The notes under the pieces were generated by a model. The model was not told the DNA's origin. It did not search any database and worked only from the letters and a program-made list of their open reading frames with translations. From NCBI RefSeq assembly GCF_902825325.1, contig NZ_CADEAR010000010.1, positions 142,098-206,097 on the forward strand: DNA of 64,000 bases, given 5' to 3'. Shown here piece by piece: positions 8,551 through 17,590 of this stretch (its first letter is position 1; each line of letters opens with the position of its first letter). This stretch comes from Brucella tritici (GTDB taxonomy: Bacteria; Pseudomonadota; Alphaproteobacteria; Rhizobiales; Rhizobiaceae). Both the position numbers and the translations under genes were made by a program.

Positions 8551-9963
8551 ATGGAAAAAGCAGATATCGGAATGGTCGGCCTTGGCGTCATGGGCTCCAA
8601 CCTGGCGCTGAACATAGCCGAGAAAGGCTACACAGTAGCCGTCTATGACCGTGATGAGCCTGTGCTGAAAGCCTTCGTTGAAAAGGCTGGCCCGCTGCGC
8701 GACAAGATCATCCCTTGCCCCACTTTCGAGGATCTGGCCGCCAATATCCGCAAGCCGCGTCCCATTATCTTCCTCATCAAGGCAGGCAGCCCCGTCGATA
8801 CTGAGACCGCCCGCCTCAAGGCCTATCTTGAGAAGGGCGATATCATGATCGATGCCGGTAATTCCGATTACCGCGATACGGTGCGCCGTCTGAAGGCGCT
8901 TGGCCCCAACGACCCAACCTTTGTCGGCATGGGCGTTTCCGGCGGTGCGGAAGGCGCACGCCACGGCCCGTCGATGATGGTCGGCGGTACCGAGGAAGCC
9001 TATGAGCGCATCGCGCCGATCCTGCTTGCCGCTGCCGCCAAGTACAAGGACGAGCCTTGCTGTGCACTGGTCGGTCCGGATGGTGCGGGTCATTTCGTCA
9101 AGACGATCCACAATGGTATCGAATATGCCGACATGCAGATGATCGCCGAAATCTACGGCATCCTGCGGGACGGTCTAGGACTGTCAGCCCCTGCCATCGG
9201 TGATGTGTTCGAGAAGTGGAACGAAGGTCCGCTCAACTCCTATCTGATCGAAATCACGGCCAAGGTGCTGAAGGCGACCGACCCGGAAACCGGCAAGGCA
9301 ATAGTCGATGTAATTCTCGACGAAGCTGGTCAGAAGGGCACGGGCCGCTGGGCAGCCATTGAAGCGCAGATGCTCGGCGTTCCGGCAACGGCAATCGAAG
9401 CCGCAGTTGCTGCCCGTTCGCTGTCCTCGCTGAAGGCCACGCGTGAGCTTGCCGCAAAGGCCTACAAGCCGGGTCCACGCAGCCTCGACATTTCCGATCA
9501 GGCGAAATTCCTCTCGGATCTGGAGCATGGCCTGCTTGCCGGCAAGATCGCTGCCTATGCCCAGGGCTTTGCGGTGATGGAAGCCGCCTCGCAGGAGCAT
9601 GGTTGGAACATTCCGCTTGCCGAAACGGCGCGCATCTGGCGCGCAGGCTGCATCATTCGTTCGCAGCTTCTGGACGATATCGCCCATGCCTTCGAAGACA
9701 GCGAAAGCCGCAACCTGCTGCTCGCACCCGCTTTTGTCGACCGCATGAGCAAGGCTTCCAAGGGCCTTCGCCAGATCGTCGCCAAGGCGGCGCTCGCTGG
9801 CCTGCCTCTGCCTGCACTGGGCTCGGCGCTCAGCTATTTCGACAGCTTCACGCAGCCGCTCGGCACGGCCAATCTCATTCAGGGCCAGCGCGATTTCTTT
9901 GGTTCGCACGGCTTCAAGCGTATCGACAAGGATGGTGATTTCCACGGTCCCTGGGGCGAATAA
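8551..9963 (+). CDS. gnd: 6-phosphogluconate dehydrogenase, decarboxylating
   Basis: Oxidises 6-phosphogluconate to ribulose 5-phosphate and CO2 with NADP+ in the pentose phosphate pathway. The 470-residue length is that of the standard homodimeric Gnd. GMVGLGVMGSNLALNIAEKGY (about 7-27) is the NADP-binding Rossmann loop; VSGGAEGARHGPSMMVGG (about 130-147) and FVKTIHNGIEYADMQ (about 182-196) are the substrate and catalytic-lysine signatures. The ATG at 8551 fits the family's N-terminus; the frame continues 41 codons upstream without similarity. A strong hairpin terminator follows at 9981. Confidence 0.97.
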   Translation: MEKADIGMVGLGVMGSNLALNIAEKGYTVAVYDRDEPVLKAFVEKAGPLRDKIIPCPTFEDLAANIRKPRPIIFLIKAGSPVDTETARLKAYLEKGDIMIDAGNSDYRDTVRRLKALGPNDPTFVGMGVSGGAEGARHGPSMMVGGTEEAYERIAPILLAAAAKYKDEPCCALVGPDGAGHFVKTIHNGIEYADMQMIAEIYGILRDGLGLSAPAIGDVFEKWNEGPLNSYLIEITAKVLKATDPETGKAIVDVILDEAGQKGTGRWAAIEAQMLGVPATAIEAAVAARSLSSLKATRELAAKAYKPGPRSLDISDQAKFLSDLEHGLLAGKIAAYAQGFAVMEAASQEHGWNIPLAETARIWRAGCIIRSQLLDDIAHAFEDSESRNLLLAPAFVDRMSKASKGLRQIVAKAALAGLPLPALGSALSYFDSFTQPLGTANLIQGQRDFFGSHGFKRIDKDGDFHGPWGE

Positions 9964-9980
9964 AATTCGCTGTAATTGAA

Positions 9981-10010
9981 AAAGCCGCCCATCGGGCGGC
10001 TTTTTTATTT
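9981..10010. terminator. Rho-independent terminator after gnd
   Basis: A perfect GCCGCCC / GGGCGGC stem with an ATC-type short loop, flanked by A-rich DNA on the left and TTTTTT on the right. It ends gnd and, read on the other strand, the convergent ABC transporter operon whose last stop codon touches it. Confidence 0.92.
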
Positions 10011-11071
10011 TAATCCGCCAGCACGAGCAGGTCATGCGAGGCGAAATGCACCGTCACCTTGTCGCCGCGCTGCGGTGGAGGCTGGGTCGGGTCGTTGAAT
10101 GTATCGAACGACAGGCGGTTCTTGCCAAGCGCCACACGCGTGCGGATGACGGAGCCGAGGAAGTGCACGTCCTCAATGGTTGCATCCAGTGAGGTATCGT
10201 GGCTCTTGCGAGCTTCGAGGCTGACAGCTTCGGGGCGTAAGGCGAGCGTCAGCGGCTTTCCCTTCGGATGATGGTCGAGCTTTTCCTGCACTGTGATGGT
10301 GCGGCCGTCGAGCTCTATGCTGTTTTTGCCGGGTTCGCTGACCGAGGCTTCCAGCATGTTGAGCGTGCCGACGAAGGATGCCACGAAGCGCGAGGCCGGG
10401 CGGTTATAGATGTCGAAGGGCGAGCCGATCTGGTCGGCGCGACCTTCATGCATGACCACGATGCGGTCGGAGATCGACAGCGCTTCCTCCTGATCGTGGG
10501 TGACGAAGACGGTCGTAATGCCAAGCTTCTGCTGGATGGCGCGGATTTCTTCGCGCAAGGATATGCGGATTTTCGCATCCAGCGCCGATAGCGGCTCGTC
10601 GAGCAGAAGAACCTGCGGCTTGGTTGCAAGCGCGCGGGCCAGTGCCACGCGCTGCTGCTGGCCGCCCGACATCTGATAGGGATAACGGTCCGCCAGATGA
10701 TCGAGGCGGATAAGGCCGAGCATTTCCTTTACGGTGGCGTCGATTTCCGCCTTCGGCTTTCCGGCAACGCGCAGGCCGAATGACACGTTCTGCGCCACCG
10801 TCATATTGGGAAACAGCGCATAGGCCTGAAACACCATGCCGATATTGCGCTGGTTGGGCTTCAGGTCGACCACATCCTTGCCATTGATTTCGATGGCACC
10901 GCTGTCGGGCATCTCGAAACCGGCTATCATGCGGAGAACAGTTGTCTTTCCGCAGCCCGATGGACCGAGAAAGGAGACGAACTCGCCCTTTTCCACTGCG
11001 AGGTTGAAATCGTGGACGACGGTATTGGCGCCGAAGCTCTTTTTCAGGTTTTTGATATTGAGAAAAGCCAT
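10010..11071 (-). CDS. ABC importer ATP-binding protein (PotA/FbpC/PhnT type)
   Basis: A 353-residue cytoplasmic ATPase energising the importer encoded with it. Walker A GPSGCGKTT at 36-44, Q-loop MVFQAYALFP (about 89-98), signature MSGGQQQRVALARAL (about 143-157), Walker B LLLDEPLSALD followed by the switch histidine in FVTHDQEEA. The C-terminal third is a TOBE-type regulatory domain (LRPEAV near 275). This places it in the spermidine / iron(III) / 2-aminoethylphosphonate subfamily, in which substrate cannot be decided from the ATPase. Third transporter gene after the two permeases; the upstream PhoB-like box points to a phosphorus compound. Confidence 0.9.
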   Translation of the reverse strand: MAFLNIKNLKKSFGANTVVHDFNLAVEKGEFVSFLGPSGCGKTTVLRMIAGFEMPDSGAIEINGKDVVDLKPNQRNIGMVFQAYALFPNMTVAQNVSFGLRVAGKPKAEIDATVKEMLGLIRLDHLADRYPYQMSGGQQQRVALARALATKPQVLLLDEPLSALDAKIRISLREEIRAIQQKLGITTVFVTHDQEEALSISDRIVVMHEGRADQIGSPFDIYNRPASRFVASFVGTLNMLEASVSEPGKNSIELDGRTITVQEKLDHHPKGKPLTLALRPEAVSLEARKSHDTSLDATIEDVHFLGSVIRTRVALGKNRLSFDTFNDPTQPPPQRGDKVTVHFASHDLLVLAD

Positions 11072-11076
11072 GAATG

Positions 11077-11889
11077 TTACCCGGCGGTTGTCTTGAATTT
11101 ATTGAGGCGCGAGACGAGCTGCAGCATGATGATGCTGAGCCACGTTATGCCGAACGAAATGATTGCCAGCGCTGACGGTTCGTAGGCGCGGTTTGCACCG
11201 ACCAACTGCAGATAAGGACCAAAGGCCGGACGGTTCAGAAGCGAGGCCAGCGTGAATTCGCCGATGACGATGGCGAATGTTATGAAGGCACCGCTCATCA
11301 CGCCGGAAATCACGTTCGGGAAGATCACCTTGAACATGATACGGCCCCAGCCCGCGCCGAGGCTTTGTGCGGCTTCCGTCAGCGTATTGACGTCGATGGT
11401 GCGCATCGCCGTATCGACAGCGCGGTACATATAGGGCAGCGACAGCGTCATATAGCCGAACATCAAAAGCACGTCGGTTGCCCGCGTTGACGCCGTAAAC
11501 GGCAGCCACGACGACGAATTATAGATGCGCAGATAACCGAACACGATGACGATGGCCGGAATAACCAGCGGCATCAGCGTGATGAACTCCATCACCGGAC
11601 GCAACTGTGGCAGGCGCAGGCGCACCCAATAGGCGGTTGGTACAACCAGCAGCACACCGAAAACGATGGTCAGCAGGCCAAGCAGGATCGAATAGCCGAA
11701 GGTTGCCTGAAAATTCGGATCGGAGAACACGACCCGATAGGCATCGAAGGAATATTCGCCGCGCCGCATGCGCAGCGAGAATTCGAATGTGCCGATCAGG
11801 GGCACGAGGAAGTAGATCGCGCCAATCAGGAAGGCGATCCAGGCACCGATCTTCTGGAGGTTTATGCCTTTCTTTTTCATCGTTGCCAC
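11077..11889 (-). CDS. ABC importer permease
   Basis: A 270-residue integral membrane permease with six predicted helices, beginning IGAWIAFLIGAIYFLVPLIG at about residue 12. The EAA loop that docks on the ATPase is TLTEAAQSLGAGWGRIMFKVIFPNV (about 167-191, with the EAAxxxGxxxxxxxxxxxxxP spacing). It corresponds to the PotC/PhnV position. Start overlaps the upstream permease stop by 13 bases, indicating coupling; six bases separate it from the ATPase gene. Confidence 0.88.
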   Translation of the reverse strand: MATMKKKGINLQKIGAWIAFLIGAIYFLVPLIGTFEFSLRMRRGEYSFDAYRVVFSDPNFQATFGYSILLGLLTIVFGVLLVVPTAYWVRLRLPQLRPVMEFITLMPLVIPAIVIVFGYLRIYNSSSWLPFTASTRATDVLLMFGYMTLSLPYMYRAVDTAMRTIDVNTLTEAAQSLGAGWGRIMFKVIFPNVISGVMSGAFITFAIVIGEFTLASLLNRPAFGPYLQLVGANRAYEPSALAIISFGITWLSIIMLQLVSRLNKFKTTAG

Positions 11890-12767
11890 CTCTCGGCGCG
11901 AATGCGCAGCCAGATATAGATGAGGTTGGAAACACCCGTAATGACAATCATGCCAAGTGCCAGTGCGTAGCCGAGGTTCTGGTTATGCAGAACGTCGCCG
12001 CGGATCTGGGCATAGAGCAGGATAGGCACGATGTTGAGCGAGGAGCCCGTCAATGCGTAGGCCGTTGCAATCGCCCCGAAGGCATTGGCGAACAGCAGAA
12101 GCGTCGTGCCGAGCAGGCTTGGCCACAGGATCGGAAAAGCCACCATGCGCCAATATTGTGCATTGGTTGCGCCGAGGATCGAAGACGCCTCGCGCCATTC
12201 CTTCTTCAGGCCGTCGAGCGCGGGCGTCAGGATCAGCACCATCAGCGGTATCTGGAAGAACAGATAGGTCAGCGTCAGGCCGAAGAAGGAGAGCAGGTTG
12301 AAACCTGTCGAATAGAGATTGAAACCGAACCACTCCCTGAGCAGGATCGTCACAAAGCCGGTTCGTCCCAGTGTCGCCAGAAAGGCGAAAGCAAGCGGTA
12401 CGCCCGCAAAGTTCGACGCCACACCGGAAAAGGTCAATACCGTCGGACGCAGCCATGATGGCAGGTTGCCGAGAACCACCGCCCAGGCCAGAAAGAAGCC
12501 GATGATCGCGCCGCCTATGGCCGATGCGAGGCTGACCTTGATCGATATCCAGTAGGCGCTCATGATTTGCGGCTGGAACAGATCGTGGATGTTCTGAAGC
12601 GTGAAGTTTCCGGCCGGGTCCTGAAATGCACCGATGATGAGATACATCGTCGGCCAGATCAGAAACAAAATGGCGAAGATGAAAAACGGTGTCACGCCAA
12701 GCCAGGACAACGGAAGCTGGCGCTTGCGCACTCCGCTGGGGGCTGATGTTTCGGCTATTGAACTCAT
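11877..12767 (-). CDS. ABC importer permease
   Basis: A 296-residue permease with about six transmembrane helices starting at GVTPFFIFAILFLIWPTMYLI (about 25-45). The cytoplasmic coupling loop is EASSILGATNAQYWRMVAFPIL (about 193-214), a variant EAA motif. It corresponds to the PotB/PhnU position and should form a heterodimer with the next permease. It is separated from the binding-protein gene by 359 bases that contain a palindromic repeat, so expression of the membrane part may be lower than that of the binding protein. Confidence 0.88.
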   Translation of the reverse strand: MSSIAETSAPSGVRKRQLPLSWLGVTPFFIFAILFLIWPTMYLIIGAFQDPAGNFTLQNIHDLFQPQIMSAYWISIKVSLASAIGGAIIGFFLAWAVVLGNLPSWLRPTVLTFSGVASNFAGVPLAFAFLATLGRTGFVTILLREWFGFNLYSTGFNLLSFFGLTLTYLFFQIPLMVLILTPALDGLKKEWREASSILGATNAQYWRMVAFPILWPSLLGTTLLLFANAFGAIATAYALTGSSLNIVPILLYAQIRGDVLHNQNLGYALALGMIVITGVSNLIYIWLRIRAERWQR

Positions 12768-13126
12768 GCGTTCTTTCTTTAGACCGGTTCCCGCCAGAAC
12801 GGAACTGACAGAACCGTTCCGACTTTTTGTTTTTATTTTTGCGATCAGCAGGCTGCCATTCGCCCCTGCCGGAAATAACTAGAGCATTTCCTGTTTTGAT
12901 AGAATCATTGAAAATGCTCTATCCATTTGTTTTTACGCGCATTTTTCCGAAAACCGCTTCGCACTTTTCGGGATGCGCTCTGACATTCTTGCGAACTGCG
13001 CATCCTGTTTGCCAAAGAGCGTGGCGCTGTTTGGAAAAGAGGACCGGCGACACAGATGAAAGCCGCTTTGGTATCGCGCCGACCGTGTAAGGCCGACGCG
13101 ATATGTGTTCGATGCGACAGGCGCGC
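12768..13126. other. 359-base gap inside the ABC operon
   Basis: No credible gene. It holds repeat copy B at 12881-12981 and, just after the binding-protein stop, an imperfect hairpin with TATCGCG / CGCGATA arms (about 13072-13102). Long gaps with stem-loops after the binding-protein gene commonly stabilise the upstream part of ABC transcripts; that role is inference here. Confidence 0.6.
12881..12981. repeat. Dispersed palindromic repeat, copy B
   Basis: Two hairpins in series: AGAGCATTTC ... GAAAATGCTCT on the left, and a right half with CCGAAAACCGCTTCGCACTT followed by TTCGGGATGCGCTCT. The right half is the same core as in copies A, C and D. It lies in the intercistronic gap between a permease gene and the binding-protein gene. 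Confidence 0.8.
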
Positions 13127-14230
13127 TTACTGTACGTTTGCGCCCACGACACTGTCCCATTCCTTGGTGATCGTGGTCTGTGCGGCCTCGATCTGTTCCA
13201 GGGTCGGGAAGATAGCCTTTTCATAGGCTTCTGCCGGCGGCAGTTTGTCGAGCAGTTCCTGCGGGATCTTGCCGGCCTTCGCCATTGCATTGAAGCGGAT
13301 CGGGTGGCAGTAGCCCTTCAGATAGCCGAGCTGGCCTTCATCCGAATAGATATGTTCCATCCACAGCTTCGCAGCATTTGGATGCGGTGCGTAGGCGCTG
13401 ATTGCCTGAACATAGACACCAGCGATAACGCCGGACTTCGGAATGATGGTTTCGACTTCCGGATTGCCCTTGAGCGTGTCGCGGTCGGCGAGCGCGTTGT
13501 AGTCCCAGCGGATGACGATCGGGGTCGAGCCCTGTGCCAGCGAGGCGGCCTTGCCGATGACCGGAACGAAATTGCCGTTGGCATTCAGTTCCTTGTAGAA
13601 TTCAAGGCCCTTCTTGCCGGCAGCTTCACCCGGCTCTGCGCCGCGGGCGATACCGGCGGCATGAACGCCGAGGATGGCCTGTGCGGAAACGCGCGGGTCA
13701 CCTGCAAGCGCAACGGAGTTGGCGTAGTCGCTCTTGAGGAGGTCTTCCCAGTCCTGAGGGGCGTCCTTGACGATGTCCTTGTTCACTTCGAATGCGAGAA
13801 CACCGTAATAATCGCCGTACCAGTAGCCTTCGGCATCCTTGGCGCTGTCCGGAATTTCGTCCCAGGTTGCGACCTTGTAAGGCTGGATGAGGCCATCTTT
13901 CTTGGCCGAAGCGCCGAACGCAAAGCCGACGTCGATGACGTCAGGAGCTTGCGGCCCCTTGTTGTCCTTGTTGGCCTTGATGGCTTCGACTTCATCGCCC
14001 GAACCGGCGTCCGGGTTCAGTTCGTTGACCTTGAGGCCATACTTGTCCTTGAAGCTCTGGATGATTTCGCCATAGCCGCACCAGTCATGCGGGAGTGCGA
14101 TGGTGGTCAGTTCGCCTTCTGCCTTGGCTGCTGCGATCAGTTCGGCTGACGGTTCGGCAGCGGCGATGGAAACCCCGGCAACGGCGATTGCCGTCGAAAG
14201 CGACAGCAGACGCGCTGTGTAAGCAAGCAT
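13127..14230 (-). CDS. ABC importer periplasmic substrate-binding protein
   Basis: A 367-residue binding protein with a Sec signal peptide (LLSLSTAIAVAGVSIAAAE, cleavage near residue 25). The mature part has the family-1/6 extracellular solute-binding fold: ELIAAAKAEGELTTIALP at the start, PDVIDVGFAFG (about 97-107), and an EVNKDIV ... WEDLL hinge region. It is the first gene of the transporter operon. A PhoB-box-like repeat 80 bases upstream suggests induction by phosphate starvation, so a phosphonate or organophosphate ligand is my favoured inference; iron and polyamine binders share the fold. Confidence 0.85.
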   Translation of the reverse strand: MLAYTARLLSLSTAIAVAGVSIAAAEPSAELIAAAKAEGELTTIALPHDWCGYGEIIQSFKDKYGLKVNELNPDAGSGDEVEAIKANKDNKGPQAPDVIDVGFAFGASAKKDGLIQPYKVATWDEIPDSAKDAEGYWYGDYYGVLAFEVNKDIVKDAPQDWEDLLKSDYANSVALAGDPRVSAQAILGVHAAGIARGAEPGEAAGKKGLEFYKELNANGNFVPVIGKAASLAQGSTPIVIRWDYNALADRDTLKGNPEVETIIPKSGVIAGVYVQAISAYAPHPNAAKLWMEHIYSDEGQLGYLKGYCHPIRFNAMAKAGKIPQELLDKLPPAEAYEKAIFPTLEQIEAAQTTITKEWDSVVGANVQ

Positions 14231-14309
14231 TGTTTGACTCCCCTGTTTAAGGTCCGGCGAACGCCCCCGGTCGATTCCGGTGCTCGCGCATTCCCGATAC
14301 CCGCCCTAG

Positions 14310-14327
14310 ATGACGGTTGGATGACAG
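14310..14327 (-). promoter_or_regulatory. PhoB box-like direct repeat
   Basis: Read on the minus strand it is CTGTCAT, four bases, CCGTCAT: two seven-base half sites with an 11-base offset, the standard Pho box geometry. It lies about 80 bases before the binding-protein start, with a TATCGG candidate -10 about ten bases downstream. One mismatch in the second half site. Function is inferred. Confidence 0.55.
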
Positions 14328-14351
14328 TTTGTGGCTTGTCACAAACTGTCA
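14322..14351. promoter_or_regulatory. Perfect 12-base-arm palindrome
   Basis: TGACAGTTTGTG and CACAAACTGTCA separated by six bases. Its left end shares the TGACAG with the PhoB-like box. It could be an operator dyad or two opposed PhoB half sites. Confidence 0.6.
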
Positions 14352-14593
14352 GCGCTGGAAAGTGAAACACGTTTTCAGGGACTTAGCAATTCATCCGTTT
14401 GCGGGAACAGCATTTTTATGACAGGAAATGTGACAGGAAATTCACCGCTGTCATAATTCTGCGAGAGGCTTTTCCCTACGCGACAAGGGTTTGTCCCAGC
14501 GCGGCATCGATGCCGGATATTGAGGATAAACGAAAATTTTCGAAAGACGAGTGAACCTTCACGGGTTTCGTATGAAGCTGGAGGATGGGGAGC

Positions 14594-16171
14594 TTAATGC
14601 CCCCCACCGCCACCGGCGACCTGCTTCGGTTTGCGCAGCATGATGGCGCAGACGGCAAGCGAGCAAAACATCATCGTGAGAATGAAGAACACGTCGATGA
14701 AGGACAGCAGGGTCGCCTGCTGGCGCACCATGCCGGAAAGTTTCGAAATGGCGATTGTCGCGCCATCCATACCAGCAGCGTTGTACTTCGCCGTCAGATT
14801 GGCGACCATCTTCTCAGCTTCGGCATTGCCCCAGCGAACATGCTCGGCCAAACGCTCGTAATGCATGTCGCCACGGCGGGTCAGGATCGTGTTGATGACG
14901 GCAAGACCGACAGCACCGCCCAGATTACGGGTCAGGTTGAACAGTCCGGATGCGTTTTTCAACAGAGAAGGCGGAAGCGTGCCGAGCGCGAGATTATTGA
15001 TCGGCACCATGCAGAGCATCAGCGAACAGCCACGCAGGATTTGCGGCAGCAGCAGTTCATAGAAATCCCAATCGGCGGTGAGGCCAGTCACCATCCAGGT
15101 GCCTGCCGCAAAGCCGAGGAAACCGATCATCATCATGAGGCGCGGGTCCATCCTGTTGGACAGGAAACCGGCAACCGGCGCGGTGAAGAACATGGCAAGA
15201 CCGCTGACGAAGAGCGCTTCGCCGATCATGAGGGCGTCATAACCGCGAACGCTGCTCAGATAGAGCGGATAGAGATAGGTAAGGCCGTAGAGGCCGACGC
15301 CCATCACGAAGGAGAACAGCGAGCCGAACGCGAAATTGACATTCTTGAAAGCGCGCAAGTCCACGATGGGCTGCTCCGCCGTAAACGCTCGGTAGAAAAA
15401 GACGATGCCGCCGACGGTCATGACGATGGAAAGGAAGAAGATCGCGTCATCCTGCAGCCAGTCGTTGCGCGGACCTTCTTCCAGAACATATTCCATCGAG
15501 CCGAGAAATGCGGCCATGCCGATGAGACCCCACCAGTCGAACTTACTGAGAAGCGAACTGTCGCCCTCGTCGAAGTCGATCAGGTTCCATGCGGCGATGG
15601 TGACGAGAATGCCGGGGCCGACATTGACCAGAAACAGCCAGTGCCAGGAGAAGGCGTGACTGAGATAGCCACCGACCGTCGGGCCGATTGTGGGCGCGAG
15701 CGTTGCGACCAGACCGATCATCGGCGAGACGATCGAGCGCTTGGATGGCGGGAAAATAGTGAAGGCAGCCGCGAACACACTGGGGATCATGCCACCGCCG
15801 ATAAAACCCTGAATGGCGCGGTAGACGATCATCTGCTCGATGTTCGTCGCCGTTGCACAGAGCATGCTGGCGAGGGTGAAACCCGCAGCTGAAATCGTGA
15901 AGAGCACGCGCGTCGACAACAGGCGCCCAAGGAAGCCCGAGAGCGGAATCATGATGACTTCCGCGATCAGGTAGGACGTCTGAACCCATGAGATCTCGTC
16001 AGAACTGGCGCTTAGACCCGCCTGGATTTCGGCCAGCGATGCCGAGACGATCTGGATGTCCAGGATCGCCATGAACATGCCGAACACCATGGCCAGAAAG
16101 GCAACGGCCTTCTTCGGGTCGATGCGGTCATCTGCCGGGGTCATGGACCCTATTGTCGTATCTGCGGCCAT
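14594..16171 (-). CDS. DHA2-family MFS drug efflux pump, EmrB-like
   Basis: A 525-residue inner-membrane proton antiporter with about 14 transmembrane helices, the DHA2 (EmrB/QacA) number. LDIQIVSASLAEIQAGL (about 38-54) is the TM1 motif with the conserved acidic residue (D38), GFLGRLLSTRVLF (about 79-91) matches motif A, and GPTVGGYLSHAFSWHWLF (about 145-162) is motif C of drug antiporters. It ends in KQVAGGGGGH. Downstream of the membrane fusion protein gene, across a strong hairpin, it would expel drugs or metabolites through a TolC-type channel encoded elsewhere. Likely repressed by the divergent TetR protein. Confidence 0.9.
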   Translation of the reverse strand: MAADTTIGSMTPADDRIDPKKAVAFLAMVFGMFMAILDIQIVSASLAEIQAGLSASSDEISWVQTSYLIAEVIMIPLSGFLGRLLSTRVLFTISAAGFTLASMLCATATNIEQMIVYRAIQGFIGGGMIPSVFAAAFTIFPPSKRSIVSPMIGLVATLAPTIGPTVGGYLSHAFSWHWLFLVNVGPGILVTIAAWNLIDFDEGDSSLLSKFDWWGLIGMAAFLGSMEYVLEEGPRNDWLQDDAIFFLSIVMTVGGIVFFYRAFTAEQPIVDLRAFKNVNFAFGSLFSFVMGVGLYGLTYLYPLYLSSVRGYDALMIGEALFVSGLAMFFTAPVAGFLSNRMDPRLMMMIGFLGFAAGTWMVTGLTADWDFYELLLPQILRGCSLMLCMVPINNLALGTLPPSLLKNASGLFNLTRNLGGAVGLAVINTILTRRGDMHYERLAEHVRWGNAEAEKMVANLTAKYNAAGMDGATIAISKLSGMVRQQATLLSFIDVFFILTMMFCSLAVCAIMLRKPKQVAGGGGGH

Positions 16172-16200
16172 GACGGCGCACTCCGGAATGGAAGAGAAAG

Positions 16201-16231
16201 GCGGCGCGAAACCCGTTTCGCCGCGCCGCCA
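16201..16231. other. Strong hairpin between efflux genes
   Basis: GGCGGCGCGAAAC pairs with GTTTCGCCGCGCCGCC, leaving a three-base bulge. No T tract follows on either strand, so it looks like an intercistronic stability or attenuation hairpin rather than a standard terminator. Confidence 0.65.
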
Positions 16232-16262
16232 TCTGTTATTTCAAATCAACCCGCAGGTTCGG

Positions 16263-17504
16263 TCAGTTGGCCTTCTCGTCAGGCGCAGTGCGCGTATCGA
16301 TATCGACCACGACACTCAGGCCCGCGCGGATCTTGCCGGATTCCAGCGCTTCCTTCGGGATCATGATGCGAACAGGAACGCGCTGCACGATCTTGGTGAA
16401 GTTGCCAGTCGCATTTTCCGGCGGCAACAGCGAGAATACTGCGCCCGAGGCCGGAGCGATGGACGCGACCTTGCCGTCGAACTTGGTGCCGTCGATTGCA
16501 TCGACATAGATATGCGCGGTTTCGCCGGTCTTGATCTTTGCGAGCTGCGTTTCCTTGAAGTTCGCATCGATATAAAGCTCATTGACCGGAACAAGTGCGG
16601 CGATCTTCTGGCCGGGCGAAACAAGATCACCTTTCTTGCCTGCGAGATTGCCGATCACACCGTCAAACGGCGCGCGCAGCGTCGTGAAGGACAGATCGCG
16701 TGCGGCTTTGTCACGGGCAAGTTCCAGCGATTTCATCGTGCTTTCGGCTTCGCTATACTGGGCGTTGAGCACTTCGATATTGGCCTTGGCGGAAGCGATC
16801 TGCGCATCGCCACCGGCGACCTTGGCGCGGGCCTGGTCCAGCGAGGACTGGGCGGTGTCGAGTTCGGCCTGCGCGACAAAACGTGTTTCATGCAGCTTCT
16901 GTACGCGTGCAATCGTGTTCTGTGCATTGGTCAGAACTGCGGTTGCGGCCTGCTTGTCGGCATTTGCCTGCTGGAGCACGGCCTGTGCCGCATCGGTTTC
17001 CGCCTTGATGCGAATGAGGGTCTGCTTCTGGGTCGCCAGTTTGGCTTCTGCTTCATCGAGTGCGATCTTGTAGTCGCCCGCATCGAGCTGGAAGATCACG
17101 TCGCCAGCCTTGACCTGCTGGTTGGCAACCACCGGGATATTCTCGATGTAACCGGTAACCTTCGGTGCGATGGACGCGATGTCGCCCTGAACATAAGCGT
17201 CGTCGGTCGAAACCATGAAACGTCCGACCGTCCACCAGTCATAGGCGAACCAGAGGCCACCGGCGACCGCGACCGCCAGAATGCCGGGAAACAGGACACG
17301 CTTGCCGAAGCCCTTCTTCTTGCCGCCCTTGGCGGTTACGCCAGTTTCCGCGGGCGCGGCTTCCTGTGGGTTCGGTACGGTATGGGGCTGCGATCTCTCG
17401 TTCAAAGGCGCCTCATTCGTCGCCGGCTGGGTTGCCGAGGCGAAGTTCTTGGCGTTCGGGAACGGATGAATATCGGCCTTATCAACGGACTTCGGGGCGG
17501 ACAT
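16263..17504 (-). CDS. HlyD-family membrane fusion protein, EmrA-like
   Basis: A 413-residue periplasmic adaptor for the MFS pump. After a Pro/Ala-rich cytoplasmic segment it has one membrane helix, VLFPGILAVAVAGGLWFAYDW (about 80-100), then VSTDDAYVQGDIASIAPKVTGYI (barrel-sandwich half), a long coiled coil (about 150-260), and LRAPFDGVIGNL closing the lipoyl-like domain. This order is that of EmrA. The ATG at 17504 is used; a GTG six codons upstream is possible, and neither has a good ribosome site. The promoter region contains both TetR operators. Confidence 0.9.
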   Translation of the reverse strand: MSAPKSVDKADIHPFPNAKNFASATQPATNEAPLNERSQPHTVPNPQEAAPAETGVTAKGGKKKGFGKRVLFPGILAVAVAGGLWFAYDWWTVGRFMVSTDDAYVQGDIASIAPKVTGYIENIPVVANQQVKAGDVIFQLDAGDYKIALDEAEAKLATQKQTLIRIKAETDAAQAVLQQANADKQAATAVLTNAQNTIARVQKLHETRFVAQAELDTAQSSLDQARAKVAGGDAQIASAKANIEVLNAQYSEAESTMKSLELARDKAARDLSFTTLRAPFDGVIGNLAGKKGDLVSPGQKIAALVPVNELYIDANFKETQLAKIKTGETAHIYVDAIDGTKFDGKVASIAPASGAVFSLLPPENATGNFTKIVQRVPVRIMIPKEALESGKIRAGLSVVVDIDTRTAPDEKAN

Positions 17505-17534
17505 AGGGGAAACTTTCTGCACATCCTTCGGATT

Positions 17535-17548
17535 GAACCGCTCGGTTC
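17535..17548. promoter_or_regulatory. TetR operator candidate 1
   Basis: GAACCG, two bases, CGGTTC: a perfect dyad with six-base arms, 31 bases upstream of the EmrA-like start. Its centre is 58 bases from the centre of operator 2. Confidence 0.75.
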
Positions 17549-17590
17549 GATGTTGACATAAATCAATAAGATGCGCATATCAAGAGGATA

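Larger units (their letters stand above)
14231..14593. other. Regulatory region upstream of the ABC operon
   Basis: 363 bases without a credible gene between the efflux pump stop and the binding-protein start. It contains at least five TGACAG/CTGTCA half sites: the PhoB-like pair at 14310-14327, a 12-base-arm palindrome at 14322-14351, a direct pair at 14418-14436 (12-base offset) and CTGTCAT at 14448-14454. Confidence 0.6.

Noticed and set aside
8401..9111. Minus-strand 236-codon frame opposite gnd
   Set aside because: Entirely antisense to the conserved 6-phosphogluconate dehydrogenase; third-position bias explains such long shadow frames in GC-rich DNA.
10010..11071. Naming the ABC operon fbpABC, potABCD or phnSTUV
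   Set aside because: The ATPase and permeases do not discriminate; the Pho-like box only favours a phosphorus substrate, so no gene symbols were given.
14585..15892. 435-codon plus-strand frame opposite the EmrB-like pump
   Set aside because: Antisense to a complete MFS protein; its His, Asp and Glu richness mirrors hydrophobic codons on the other strand.
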